A stretch of DNA of 64,000 bases from NCBI RefSeq assembly GCF_932526225.1, contig NC_064036.1, positions 5,835,519-5,899,518 on the forward strand. The letters run 5' to 3'. This document shows, piece after piece, positions 34,701 to 47,400 of the stretch (position 1 is the first letter of the stretch; every line of letters begins with the position of its first letter). The stretch is from Nematostella vectensis. Lineage: Eukaryota; Cnidaria; Anthozoa; Actiniaria; Edwardsiidae. Made by a program: the position numbers and the translations under genes. The notes below the pieces were generated by a model. That model was not told the origin of the DNA. It was given only the letters and a program-made list of their open reading frames with translations, and made no database searches.

Positions 34701-37700
34701 GGAGAATTACAGAAGCAAAATGTAGGGCTTAGTGGAATCTTGCTATTAAAGATACTCAATCGTAGTCCTAAAGGAGTCTGCAATAGAAACAGTCAACTGT
34801 ACTGTATGCTGTCAATGGCTAGATGAACTAATGAGTTTCGATGGTATGTAATGGTATTTGTAGGGCTACAAACAAGGATCAGGGGTTCAAAATAGATTCT
34901 CTACCCTGTTATTAATAGAGAAAATAGGGATGGTCTGAGATTTCCAAATAAATATTTGTTTTCGCCATTCATCCAAAAAAGTTTAGGTTCTCTATGATGA
35001 CTGTAAGTACCTCAAAGCAACAAAAAGAATAGATAAACAGCTTGGAATTAAAAAAAAACCTGGAATTCAGTAATAACAAGCATCATGGTTCCTGGAGGCA
35101 ATAGGGGGTTTTGCCATTTATTTATAAATTTATAATTTCATAAATTTGTAGATTTTGCTTTTGGTCATGGGGAAAACTGATACATATCTACTTCAAACTT
35201 TCTGAGGATAAATTTAAACTTGTTTAGAAGAAATTTGACCATGCTCTTATCCTAAATAAATACCTGGTGTGTTTCAGGGCTACAAACTCTTTTAATACGT
35301 GACCCCTCTGACTTTGTTGGGGGGAACAGGCATGGTCATTTTTTTACAAGACCTGTCTGATAGTTTTATTTGTTCTTGATTTTATTGAAATTTGAAGCAA
35401 AAATTAGATTTTTACTCCAAAAATTGCTGTTGCCATGGAAACAGTTATAACAATAACTGGGCGTGACAGGGCATAAACTTCTACACCGCGCACAGGGTAT
35501 GACATGCATTTTGTAACACAGAAAGTTTGATCACAAAATATTTAAAAGAGATGAGGCTAGATTTTTTAAAAGTGGACCCAGTTTAGCCACCCACATTACA
35601 TCAGCAAAACTACTCTGCTTTTGCAGTAGCTTGTAAAAAAACATACCACTAAAAAATTCAACTGTGTTGATGTTTCCCTTTATTACCTGGAAGTGTTTGG
35701 TTCTTCCTGGCGTGCTGGACACAGCTACTTTCTTGGACTGCAAGATAGTGTTGATGGTGGAGCTCTTTCCCACATTTGGGTACCCAACCTGAAACACACC
35801 AGACAAATGGCTCTTGCATCCTTGCAACAATCACATGGACAAAATGGTTATCACTAGCTATTTTCTTACCAGATCATCAAATAGCCAAAATGTGCATCAC
35901 TAGCTATTTTCTTACCAGACCAATTGTAGTAAGAGCATCTTCCGGTAAATCAGCTACGGCATTGCGGTGTATATTTTGACACATGTCAATCAACTTGTTG
36001 CTGGTAACTAGCCCAGAATGTGCTTCATCCTCGTGATCAATTTCAACAACATGTCCCTCAACATCGCCTGGTTCAGTGCAAGTAACACCATCAGTTTGTG
36101 GCTTTAATGTTGTGCCATCACAAAAAGTCTTGCTTTGAAGAGACTCCGATACATTTTGCTCTGACGTGTTACCACTTTCTATAGACAGGTTTGAGAGTTG
36201 TTCGGATGGGTCCTTTTCATCTTCTGATTCATCTTTATCCTCTTCACTCTCATCAATTTTCTCTTTCTTCTCTTCAGTGGAGTCAGCCTCTTGTGTAAAA
36301 TCCTCTCTGCTTTTTTCCTTTTATAGCAAAAGCAAATAACTTATTGTTACAGCACTGGAAAGCACTGATTAACCTTATGCTATAATAATTCAAAAACAAA
36401 TAAATATATTAGACCTGACTGGACTTCTTAGAAGAAGTTTTGCATTGCACTTGAGTAGCTTCTGTACTAAAAAGTTGGAAACCCAAAAACAAAAAATCTT
36501 GTACCAGGGAATTGTACAGTCTGCAGTAATAGATTTGGTGTCTTGATTTGATATACATGTCTTTGATCATGTGTGGCGTTTCCACTGAAATATCTTTCAG
36601 CTGTTAAAATCTTTATCCAAAAGACACTGTTTCCTGCCGTACAGAAAGCAAACAATTCATGTAAAATGGAAAAGGTCATTTGAAGTTCTAATGAATTCTC
36701 TCTTAATCAACACCACTTACCTGTTCCTCTGACAAAGGTCATTTGAAGTTCTAATGAATTCTCTCTTAATCAACACCACTTACCTGTTCCTCTGACAGCC
36801 TCTCATTCTCAGCAAGAGCGGACCAAAATGCTACTTGAATATTCCGGCTTTTATAGTATTCAGCCCACTTGAGTCTAGGAGAAATACAGATAAATCCTCA
36901 GTATATAATACCTCCCAGGTGCAGAAATGAGGTTTGAGGTCGCTTTACCTTTGAGAGGGAGTGAGATAATCAGCCTTGTTGATAAGCAAAAGGTTAGCTT
37001 TTAATGGATTAACTTCTTTGACATATACAGCCTGAAAAAAAAAAAAAAAAACACTGGTTGCCACATTTGTACACATCTGTGCATCTAAATTGGGATTTAT
37101 TTGTTTTATACAACAATACAAATGTTTTTTTACATTACAATCTATTTTTGGGGAACATGGGCATGCTAACGCCAAGCTTGCATTTGTCCTCTAATAACAC
37201 ATATTGACTCTTGACCAATCATAGCACATGATTTACGAGTAATGTTGTATATAAAGAAATTCATTTTTGTTATCTGGCTTGTAACATTATAAGGAGTGTG
37301 TCCTTATGCCATCCTCAACAGGCTCATCATAACAAGCACATTTCTCTTTAAATTAAAAAATATTGTTTAGAGTGCCTAAAAAAAGAACACTTACTAAATC
37401 TTCACATCTAAATAATTCAGGATTTCTTGCATCCACAATCTGCACAATCACATCACTGGAAATTAAACCAACATGACGTTAGTCAATATATCAAGAAATA
37501 ACATACAATTAAATAGCACTGAGTAAATCTCACCTTCTTTCTATAACTCTCCAAAGCTGTCTCCAAAATTCCAGGTTCTTCTCAAATGGGGTTAGAATTA
37601 TATGGTCTTTCTCTTGCAATCTTAAAACATAATTATGATTCATAAAAAATATTAAAAAAGACAAAAAAGTTGTAGCATTGAAATGTGCCAATCAGTAAAA

Positions 37701-40094
37701 TTGCAGTCCTGAAAGGGTAAGGGGGATATGTGCAGGGAAAAACATGTCATGGGGGCAAACAGTCAAAAGGCAACCCTACAAAACAACATTGCAAAGGAAT
37801 TTTTTCCCCCCAAAGGCATTTGCAAGGACCAGAAATACAAAGCAGTTCCACAGAACTAGTGGATGTGACACTTACATTGCAAGTTGCCTCCTCCATTCTA
37901 CGAATGAGTCTCTCTCCTTGAGATCCAGCTCCTCTGCTGACATGCTTTTGTTCCATTCTGGCCTGTAATATTAAACACACTAACATAAACATAAACAAAT
38001 GCCACTACCATTGATGCGAGGGGGGGGGGGCAAAGGTAGGGGGAGGCCCATACAAATGTCATAATGGCCATACCAAAAAATGGTTCTTCCAGTAAGATAA
38101 ACTTTTGACACAGTTTTGTGTTTTGGTTATTTAAACTCTCAAATTTTCCCATCAAAGCATGTTCCCAAAGCTTTTAATATTTCCAATGTTAGAAATATCA
38201 AATGACATTGTGAAATGTCATATATCCACTTTCTGTGCGCACCATTATCTATTTGAATCTACCATGCTCACTGTAATAGTTGGAAACAAAGCTGAAATTC
38301 AACATGACCAAAGGGTGAAAATAGAGTTATGTTACATGTCTTTCTAGTTGGGCATCCATTTGGAGATATCTAGATAAAGTGTTGTCAAACCCCTACCCCC
38401 AAAGAATTCTACTGCACACTTTAATTATATGAATGTTTACAGAAGCTTTTTAATGACAACAATAACAATGATACTAGACTGGGAACTAAGAAAATATCTT
38501 GATACCTTCGAGGTATTCTTAGCAATTGTCTGTTATCTTCCTGAGCCTGTTTTATGTTCGAGACATTCTCTTCTGATAATACACCAGTATCATATTGGGG
38601 TGTCACAAATGTTACATTCAGCTTTTCTAGAAAATAAAAAAGCACATATTACTATAAATTGTAGCTATGATCTACCATTTGCATTTACCCAATTCTTACC
38701 AAAGCCATTTGACTACAATGTATTTCAGTATTAAATTAAAAAAAAGGATTGAATCATTTGATTGTGTTCAAGTAAATTTCATTGAATCAAATTTGTTTGT
38801 GTTTGTGGATTCATAATTTTCAACTGCAATTTTAAATATTCTGAGAATTCGCGCTGACAATTTCTAACATCTGAAACAACCTGTAAATGTCTTGTAATGA
38901 CCACCACTGCTATCGAGTTTTACGCTGCAAATGTGGCTATTAAACAAATCATTCATTCATTCAAAAATTCTAAATCCTTGAAGTGGAATCATTGGCCAGC
39001 ACTGAAATGGTTTGAAAATCACGCCATCTCTCTGCAAGCACTGATCAATCAAAAACCACCAAATGTAATTCTCCTAGTTTCAAAGACGGAATCCAGAAAG
39101 CGGTTACTTAGCATTTGGAAATTATTGACAAGAAGTTGCAGAATATTTAAAATTACAGGTTGATTAGAGGTTCTGGATACAAGTATAATAATTCATTGTC
39201 AATGATTTTATACAAAATAATAAGGAAACATTACCCCTTTCTTTTACCTAAAAAGGGAGACAGATCCTACCCAATCCATCCCCCACCCCCTGTATCTACC
39301 CTGCATAAATCGTCTTCCACTACACAGATGCATAGAACAGTGCAAAGGGTGCGCATGCACCTGCCTTGGTCACCAAAAAGCAAAAAGTTGGTTCAGTCTT
39401 ATTATAGCAGGGTTTAAAATAGTAGCCAGCTACCGGCATCGGTTGTTTTCCAGTCTTTGTTGGCTCTTTTTTTCTGTATTTCCCTCTAATATTTCAAGCA
39501 TGCAGGCTTCTTTCCACCACCAAAATCCACAAAGCCGGCAAAATCTAGCAACTTTGAAAAAAAAAATATTTTGGACCCTGTAAAGGATAGTCAGATGCTA
39601 TCCTTTTTCCATGATGATACCTATGACTGGCCCAAGAACCCCTCTCCCTTCCCTCCCAAGCCAGTACTGGGTACAGGCCTGTCACACCTCTTCTATGGAT
39701 CTAGCATTGACAAACCTGCAGTAAACTCTGTCCCAGCAAGCTGCGCAGAGGCAAGGAATTCATCCAAGTCACTCTGTTCAGTTATGGAACTGATCGTGAA
39801 TTTGTTATCATCGTTTCCGTCGTTCAACTCACTCGTGTGCCGCTAATAAACAAGAAAATACCGCAATTATTCTTCCTCTGTGATAAAATTTCACATCCAT
39901 GTTGTGGTTTTGAAATGTTTCTAATCGCAAGTGCATTGAAAAATGAATATTGTGTACTCTAAAAGCAAAAAAAAAAAAAAACACACACACGTGCATATTA
40001 CCCAGCTATCGTTGCTATGTCTTCCCCCTCGCGACAACCTGGATCGATCCTTTGCTAAGCTGTTCCCCAGCCCTGACTTATTCTTCTTGCCCAT
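31793..40094 (-). CDS. LSG1: LSG1, large-subunit (60S) GTPase 1
   Basis: There are fifteen exons (minus strand): 40094-40002, 39842-39716, 38626-38506, 37962-37876, 37620-37534, 37455-37395, 37031-36949, 36874-36784, 36317-35916, 35788-35687, 34671-34528, 33969-33846, 33024-32816, 32087-32049 and 31960-31793. They total 1938 nt in frame, giving 645 residues (human about 658). The GTPase motifs appear in circularly permuted order: G4 NKAD in exon 7, G5-like FWSAL in exon 8, an acidic Ser/Glu linker in exon 9, G1 GYPNVGKSS in exon 10 and G3 DCPGLV in exon 11. The YILKDYVNGKLLY stretch and the basic C-terminus (PWKKHNNKNKREK) also match. LSG1 releases the export adaptor NMD3 from cytoplasmic pre-60S subunits. 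Intron 11 is AT-AC; tandem duplications sit on several junctions. Confidence 0.96.
32277..32815 (-). repeat. 53-bp tandem array, about 10 copies, abutting an LSG1 splice donor
   Basis: The unit is ctgtgacgtgtaacaagggt followed by ttctaggtgacgtggtgaaa and agggttactaggt; it is itself a dimer of related halves of about 26 bp. The array ends at the exon 13 donor (32816), and the exon's last 25-30 bases (gagggtcgctgggtctgtgg) resemble the unit at about two thirds of positions, mostly with transitions. Confidence 0.88.
33186..33249 (-). repeat. About 64-bp interspersed repeat, copy B
   Basis: Reverse complement of 4897-4960 with very few differences, in the LSG1 intron between exons 12 and 13. Confidence 0.75.
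33970..34527 (-). other. U12-type AT-AC intron in LSG1
   Basis: In the sense direction the intron starts atatccttttc, the U12 donor consensus, and ends with tac. A branch site tccttaat lies 33985-33978, about a dozen bases before the 3' end. Joining the exons at these points gives VALVCHRIPR, matching the conserved LSG1 sequence, whereas nearby GT sites would add unconserved residues. Confidence 0.9.
35841..35920 (-). repeat. 46-bp duplication copying the LSG1 exon 9 donor
   Basis: atcactagctattttcttac followed by caga occurs at about 35850 and 35896. In the sense direction each copy is tctg / gtaagaaaatagctagtga, so the donor and the first intron bases are duplicated about 46 bp into the intron. 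Confidence 0.85.
36671..36796 (-). repeat. Perfect 63-bp tandem duplication across the LSG1 exon 8 donor
   Basis: 36671-36733 and 36734-36796 are identical. Each contains the exon's last 13 bases and the donor (gtcagaggaacag / gtaagtgg). Use of the distal copy would add codons ending in an in-frame TAA after five triplets. Confidence 0.95.
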
Positions 40095-41579
40095 TCTGAG
40101 AGTTTGTCTAGTTACATTTGACAAGAATAACCAAAGCAAACTGTGTACAACCAAACATTGCAGAATTCATTTCTGCTGATGAGCGAGGATCAGCCCCAGT
40201 CCAAAACGGCTCATTAAGGCACAGGAGACCCATATCTAAAACTTATAAAAAGCAATAAAGCTGTTTTATGTCCGCCAAAAAATATGTATAAGAAAATTGA
40301 GAATAATCTTGCTTCGGTCCCAGGATGGATATTTTTTTTTATTTTATAATTGGGGGAAATGAATTTTGTAGCATTCCACAGGCAACCCAAGAACGACTCG
40401 CAATGCTGCATGGGTGTACCGAGTGGAACAATACAAGGACCGAACTGAAAGCATTCTCTCGCTAGAAGTCTTCTTTTCCTTTCTTCTTCGATGAGGTATT
40501 TCACTGTAAAGAAATAGAAGCATATATTACGGTATCTTGTTATTGTCTGAGTTTAGGAAACTTTTTGTAGACCTCCTTTTGTTTCTTCTCTATTTTCGGT
40601 ATGGTTTCGTGGTCGAGCATGAAAAGCCACCTATTCCAAATGTTAGGCTTCCAACAACAGGCAGGCTTTACACCCTATTTCAAAACGCTCGCCTCTTACG
40701 ATATGATTAGTTTCTGAACGACCATTGGGATAGCATAATTGCTTATGCGATGTTTACGTAAATAAGAAAATACCTCTTGGCAGATTTCCAAGCAAACTAA
40801 ATTTGTGTTTACTTTTGGTAAAGCTTCCATTGGCATCAACTATAGTACCAAAGCCTACTTTAGGATTATATTTTTTTATGAAAAAAAAATTCTGACTATT
40901 TTTTAACAAAGTAAAACCTTATACTTTGCAGCATTTCCATTGAAATAACTCACATTTGAAAAAGAAGGACAAAATCAAACGGATAGTACTTCTTGTATTT
41001 TATTTTGCCAAAACAATCTACCATACAGTCCAGTTAGGACATACATAAGATATATTTTTTCTTCTTGGTGGTTGTCCTCATATAGTTTTTTTCTCTTCCT
41101 TACTCCAAATTTTCCCAGGGCTGGAAGTCAAGGAATCAATTAGATATTTACAACTATTACCAGCAGATTACCAATATCTTTAGACTGGGGAAAGGGTTTT
41201 TGTCTGGCTGGCTCAGTTTAGCCATGCAAACGTTAATACCTGTTTAAAACCGCTAGGAATCATGTGAATTTAGCCCTTTTTGAGTAGAAGTGAAGACAAA
41301 AGAAATATAGGCCACACCGTTCTCAAATTTAAACTTTTTAAGAGTGGGTTGAAAACATTATCTGATATTTTTTGTATTATTTCTTGGTCAGACCTTCCCA
41401 CCGTGTTTATAGAATAACTCCCACACGCCCAACCCCTGTGTTTGCTTTCTGATTGAACAAACCATTCTTCTTACATACATGAATGCCATATGGATTAATC
41501 AAAATTACAGGAAATACAGTGATTCGCCCCAACTTAGGGTAATACCGTACTGCACTAAGTGAGTCTTTTCTTCCCCAGG
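40095..41579. promoter_or_regulatory. Divergent region between LSG1 (-) and the WW/zinc-finger gene (+)
   Basis: Both genes point away from this 1.5 kb, so it must hold both promoters. The pyrimidine tract and AG just before 41580 (gtcttttcttccccag) suggest that the zinc-finger gene has an upstream non-coding exon here. No other coding exon was found. Confidence 0.45.
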
Positions 41580-44028
41580 ATGGATTGTAATTGGCAAGTG
41601 AGGCGAGCAAAGTCTGGAGAGGTTTTATTTTATGTAAACTCTGTCACAGGGGAGCAGCAATGGCCTAATTACAAACAGGTAGACAGCTTTGGTACCTGTT
41701 ATTCACCTACTGCAACTCTGTTTTGATTAGTTGTCAGGAGCAGATACTGGAGTTTGGGGGGAGCAAAGGAGGCTAATGATTTTAAGAAAGGGGGGCAAGG
41801 TTAACTGTTCTTTAGTTGATTGTCTTATAATTTCTCATATTTGTATGCAAAAACTCCATATAGGGGGTACATGACAATAGCCACCTCTCCCTGAAGTACC
41901 CTTTGACCCCAAAACATTCTTTTCATGCGATAACAAATTTTGTGATTGGAAGATATAAGATATAGTAAACACCCTCAGATTAAACCTCAATCACAACAAT
42001 ATTCTGCCAGATGATCTACTATTTATTGTTTATAATTTAACTTGAAGGTACAACTGATTCTCCTTTACTCAAGATATCTCATTTTTTGTTTTGTAGCAAG
42101 AAGAAAATAGAATGGTTGATGACTCGGAAATAACTGATTACCTTTCCTACAATGATGGCATGTGTAAAGCACAACTGCCTACAGTGTTACATGTCTCTCC
42201 ATCCAGCCTTGTTGTACGTACTTCCACAAGCTCCCCCACATTGAATAACATGCTTCAGTCAGCACCTAGTCCTGGAAGTGTCAAAAGTGAAGATGATGGT
42301 ACTGAGCCTTCTAAGAGAGTGTATGCTATATCTGACATGTTACCTGTCGGATCCAAGGGCATGGACCAGCACTCCATCACCAGCACCCAACCAGATAAAC
42401 AAATATTTAACTGTCCAGCTCCAGAGTGCAAGAAGACATTCAAAACAATAGGTGGATTGGGTAGACATTGTAGAAAGCTGAGTCACTCAGTAAAGTGTAC
42501 TGAATGTGGGGAAGGTTTTCTTAATGAAAATGAATTTCAAAATCACAAGAAGACACACCAAAATTCCAGTTGCCAAATTTCCCCACCGCCTGAAGACCCT
42601 TCAGCTCTTAATTTAGTAGCTGACAATGGTAGCAAAAGTTTAGAAATCCAACGTTCTAGCCTTAATCTCAGCCATGCAAATAACAAACGAGAGGCACACA
42701 AATCTGTTGTTTCAAAGAAAGTGCCCCCGCAATTAAATTTAGAAGTGGACAGTTGTAACAATAGCTTAGAGAGTGATTATGGTAACCTCAACCCCAGCAA
42801 GGAAAAGGACAAACCTCTTAAAAATAATGAAACCTTGGTGAATCGCGACTGTACCATTGAGATGACATCACATAACCATACCAACCTGAACATTGGCATT
42901 GCGTCCGAAAACATAAGTAACCATGCTTTGGACTTGTCCAGTCATTCAAGTTGCAATATAGATACTCTAGTAAAGGATGTTGATGGAACTGGCCTAAAGA
43001 AAACCAAGCTTGACGATGTAGTCAACACATGTGATATCTGCCATAAGACATTTGCTCAGGCAGGGTCTCTCACTATCCACTATCGGCGTCATTCGAACGA
43101 GAAACACTTTAAATGCAGCTATTGTAACAAGAGGTTCGTTGAGTCGGGAGACATGAGAAAGCACGAGCGGACTCATACAGGATATAAACCCTACCATTGT
43201 TCACTATGTGATAAGGCATTCACAATTTCTGGGAACCTTCAGAAACATATGCGTATTCACTCTGGTGAGACCCCATTCGAGTGTGATCAATGTGGGAAGA
43301 AGTTTAAACGCGCGCATCATCTGACTGTACACAGCCGAACCCATAGCGGCGACAGACCTTACAAATGTGAACATTGTGATAAGACATTTGCGCGCACCAC
43401 GTGTCTTACAGTGCACATTCGTACTCACACGGGAGAAAAGCCTCACAAATGCACACAATGCGGGAAAAGCTTCACAAGCAAAAGTGACCTTACCAAACAC
43501 TCGCGCGTCCATTCTGGCCTTAAGCCCTTCAAGTGTAAGGAGTGTGCCAAGTGTTTCTCCCAGTACAGCCATCTTACAGTTCATACTCGTACTCACAGTG
43601 GCGAGAAGCCGTTCAAGTGTACAGACTGCGATAAAACATTTTCGCATTCGCAGTATCTCCGCCTGCACAGGCGCATACATACTGGGGAGAAACCATACGA
43701 GTGCACCATCTGCAAGAAGCGCTTCTCCAAGCAGGGGAACATGATCACGCATGCGCGAATCCATTCGGACCAGAGGCCCTTTTCGTGCCCTGAGTGCGGC
43801 AGGGGGTTCAAGGACCCCAGTAGTCTGCGAAAGCACAAACTTCTTCACACTGGGATACGGCCCTACCCGTGCGAGATATGCAAGAAGACATTTAAGCGTG
43901 GAAGTCACCTTACAAAGCACCTGAACAATGTGCACAACCTCGATCCACAAGACCTTAAACTAGATAAGCCGTCAGATACGGCCAACAGGGATGTTGAAAG
44001 GAAGGCTTTGAACTTATTAAAAAAGTAG
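41580..44028 (+). CDS. WW-domain and multi-C2H2 zinc finger protein
   Basis: Two coding exons, 41580-41678 and 42097-44028, join in phase 0 (…NYKQ / QEENR…) to give about 676 residues. Exon 1 encodes a WW-type module: Trp 5, then GEVLFYVNSVTGEQQWP with the second Trp 23 residues on. Exon 2 holds two separated fingers near its start (about residues 134-185), a Ser/Asn-rich linker, and then 11 tandem C2H2 fingers with TGEKP-like linkers (HTGEKPHKC, HSGEKPFKC). Such arrays bind DNA, so a nuclear transcription regulator is the likely role; the WW module would recruit a Pro-rich partner. I cannot name an orthologue. If exon 1 is not used, the ATG at 42112 would start a 638-residue protein. Confidence 0.8.
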
Positions 44029-44477
44029 TCGGCGGACCTAGAGGAAGGGTTGAAACCTCCAACCTCCCTCTCTCTAGGGGGGGGGTTCACTTTTCGTTTT
44101 CGGGAATTTATCTGGTGTTATTACTGTAACATGGGCAAGTAGATGCTTATGAGATGCGACGTATATTTGTTAACTTCTGATTAACCTCCCTGATTACCCC
44201 ATATGATACTGACAGCGAATCGACACCAACTCCTTTTAATTATATTTATTAACAATAATGCTGTATTTTGATTAAACCCGTGAAAAAACAGTTCTCGCGT
44301 TTTTACAGTGTTAAAAACTCGCTATACAGATTTGAAACGGAAACGGGTATTTTATTGACTGACGTTTGGCGCGATGGGTCACAACTTCGTGCTGAACTCG
44401 CACAGCCCACATCAACAGGAAGGGCAGACGGCGAACCTCTGACGGTGTATGTACAAGCCTTGCTTAAAACGAAATCA
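44029..44477. other. Convergent intergenic gap with two 3' UTRs
   Basis: The zinc-finger gene and the ODAD1-like gene converge with only 449 bp between their stop codons, so their 3' UTRs may overlap. Nothing else was seen. Confidence 0.5.
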
Positions 44478-47400
44478 CTACTTTGCAGCTTTCTTCTTTC
44501 GAGAGGTGGCCTTGTCGGAGGTTGCGGAGCTCGGGTGGTTCGTCTTTTTAGGGTGCGCTTCTCGTTTCGTAATCTGTAAAGAGAAAAGAAATGACATGTT
44601 CAGAGGGGGGCGTAAGGGGGGTGCGAAAACCACACAGAAAAACGCCAAAAACCGTCAAAATAAGTCAAAAACTGTAAATCGCGCAAATCACCGCAAACCC
44701 TTACGCCCCCCCCCCCCCGATGTCTCGATTTGTGACGAGACTTTTTAATACTGCCGCAAGAAATAAGGGAAAGAGATGTCCTAAACACAAATGACTCCAT
44801 TCTTATGACAAAAAAAAACCTATGAATAATGATGTTATCTAAAATGGTAAAATATATTCAATACAAAAAAAACAACAGAGCCGGATGCAAGAGGAATCCC
44901 CATACTCTTTGATCATGGGTGTGTTGGATTTTAACATACCCCTTTCATGATCCTGTTTTTGAGCTCTTGTTGTGTCATAGGCCTCTGATCATCATCACTT
45001 CCAGTAGAGGTATCGCTGTCATAGTCATCCCCAGTGGAAGGCGGAACGATAGATACGCCCACCACCCCAGGCTGTGGACCCTGTCCAAGCAGACCAACTG
45101 GTGGTGATGGATCCTCTTTCTCAGTGTCCTAAGAAGAAAGGAAAGGTTGTATAAGGAAGAAAGCATTTTGATAGCTAGACCCTGTAAAATAGGGTTGACT
45201 GGGATACCTAAAAACTTCTAAGGGTTTCTGAGCCCTTTGCAAACAAGTCTAGCATTATTGGCAAAAACACCCGGTATTTTTGAGCCCAGAAGTACTGATG
45301 CTGCTAACAAACCATGCTGCGATGTTCTTTGAAAGCGTCCCAGTACCAATTTTTGAAAATATTTCATGTTTCAGTAATCATCATAGCCTTACTCTTAATA
45401 CCATTCAAACTCTTACATATTATGTACTAGTCATCTCATGTTACAGGATAACAACACATAAAATTCCAACCTATTGTGAAATAAAAAGAACATTTCCTAT
45501 ATTTTGCTTCGGCCTGCCCACTTAAACGCCTTGGGAGATGAATTTGCCCTCATAATTCAGCATCACAGCTGCGAGGAGCGCTTCCCAAATCTATTCTTCA
45601 TTTAAACTACTGGCATGGTATTATAATCACAATACACGCTGACGAACAACACCATTTGTACCTTTGTTAGTTGAAATGCTTGTACTTGTAGAAGTTCATT
45701 GGTACGTTGTTCAATAATCCCCAGAAACTGCAAAAGTTAATCGAATGTCAGATATGTGATGCAAGTTCTTTCCTTAAGCATTAAAGTACACCTTATACAG
45801 TAGTACACTTCTATATCCCACCTGCATCATGTTGTTGTCAGTGATGCCCTCCTTGCTTCCTAGCAAGTTCTCTATGGCAGATCTATCACAGTTGATCTTG
45901 TTGAACAGCGAATCAATACCTGGAAATACAAGACATCAATATCTTTTCCATTTCCCATCCATTACTATGTGACGATTAAAAATAAGGACTGCATACTTGT
46001 ATGTCTATTAGGCTTTGTTCGCATTATAACACAAGGTGCAATTAATAGAGGCCCCAAGGTAAACGGTTTTATACAGACACAATAAAATAATAAAAGATGA
46101 CAGTCCTCTATAAATACTACATAGAATACAGCATACCGAAAGTCAATAATAAAAGCAGTAGTAGAACAGACGTAAACAAACCTGTCTTGAGCTGTTCAAG
46201 GATTTTCTTGGTGTGTTTATACTGGCCGTCAAATTGATCCCCCTTCTCGGTTGCTGCATTCAGTTTCTCTTCCTTGTTCTTCAGGATGGCTTTTCTCTCA
46301 GCCTCCATCTCAACGCCCTCACTCTTGAACTTCTCAATATCTGCTTTTGCCTAGGAGAGACAGGTGCGCATATTGTTAAACTTGGTTCACATCTTTATGA
46401 TATTCCATGTGCCCCACCGAAATTCAGGTGTCCCAATTCAGAATAATGCAAAATTTAATAAGTTGTAGTCAGGAGAGATCGTGGGCCATATTCAGCTTTG
46501 AGCCAACCACTCATATTTTGCTAATGTTTGATATTCTGGTGTATTTTTGTATATCCCACTTCCCTAAAGAAATTAGCCAAAAATCTGGATAAGACCAGGT
46601 TAGATAGGTTCATACTCTGCTAGCAAAGGTTTCTTCCTGTATGTTTCTATCAGTTCACATGAACAAACGAGAATGTGAAAGAACAGTCACAACACATATA
46701 AGTGAACTGGTTAGAAACAAACAGGAAGAAAGCTCTGCCAGCAGGGTAACTGTTTCACCAATCGTAGTCCTATGCAGCTGATCTCAAATGAATTACTTAA
46801 CAGAAGCATGGAGTGACTGCATAGTTCCGAGGGCCCAAAGAGAATGCTATAAATACTTAAGGGACTGTAGAGCATTGTGAAGAATGTGTTGTTTAGAAGT
46901 TTGTATGAGAAGGGACGGACCAAAGCATACCTCTGCAATCTCTTCTTGGAGCTTCTCAATGTCATTATTCTGCTCATTCACGTAGTTGAACAAAGCAAAG
47001 TTACGATCTTCAACTTCAATGAATTTGTTCACCAAAAGATCAGTGTCTTCAATTTCTGTTGCTTCCTTGATCTTGTGGAAGGCTGCCTCATATGACTATG
47101 GACAGGACACAAATCAAGATTACAAAACACTTAAAATAAGATCAACTACCCAATACAACAAGTAGTATTGAAAGGCACATAATGTGCTATAAAACATAAA
47201 AAAAAACATCTAAAAACAAAGCTTAATACTTTAATTTACCAAATACAATAAAAAAATATCATATTGGATGCCCCAAATCAGCTGATGGGAATGTATGCTT
47301 TTACACTTGGCACGTTGATGACAAAACGGCAGCTGAGAGAGGCTGTTTAAGGAAGCTCTGGAAAAAATCTTGAATCTCACCTCTATAGTCTCATCAGCTT

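Noticed and set aside
43204-43950. 248-codon minus-strand frame opposite the zinc fingers
   Set aside because: Shadow of the regular C2H2 codon pattern; the plus-strand fingers are unambiguous.
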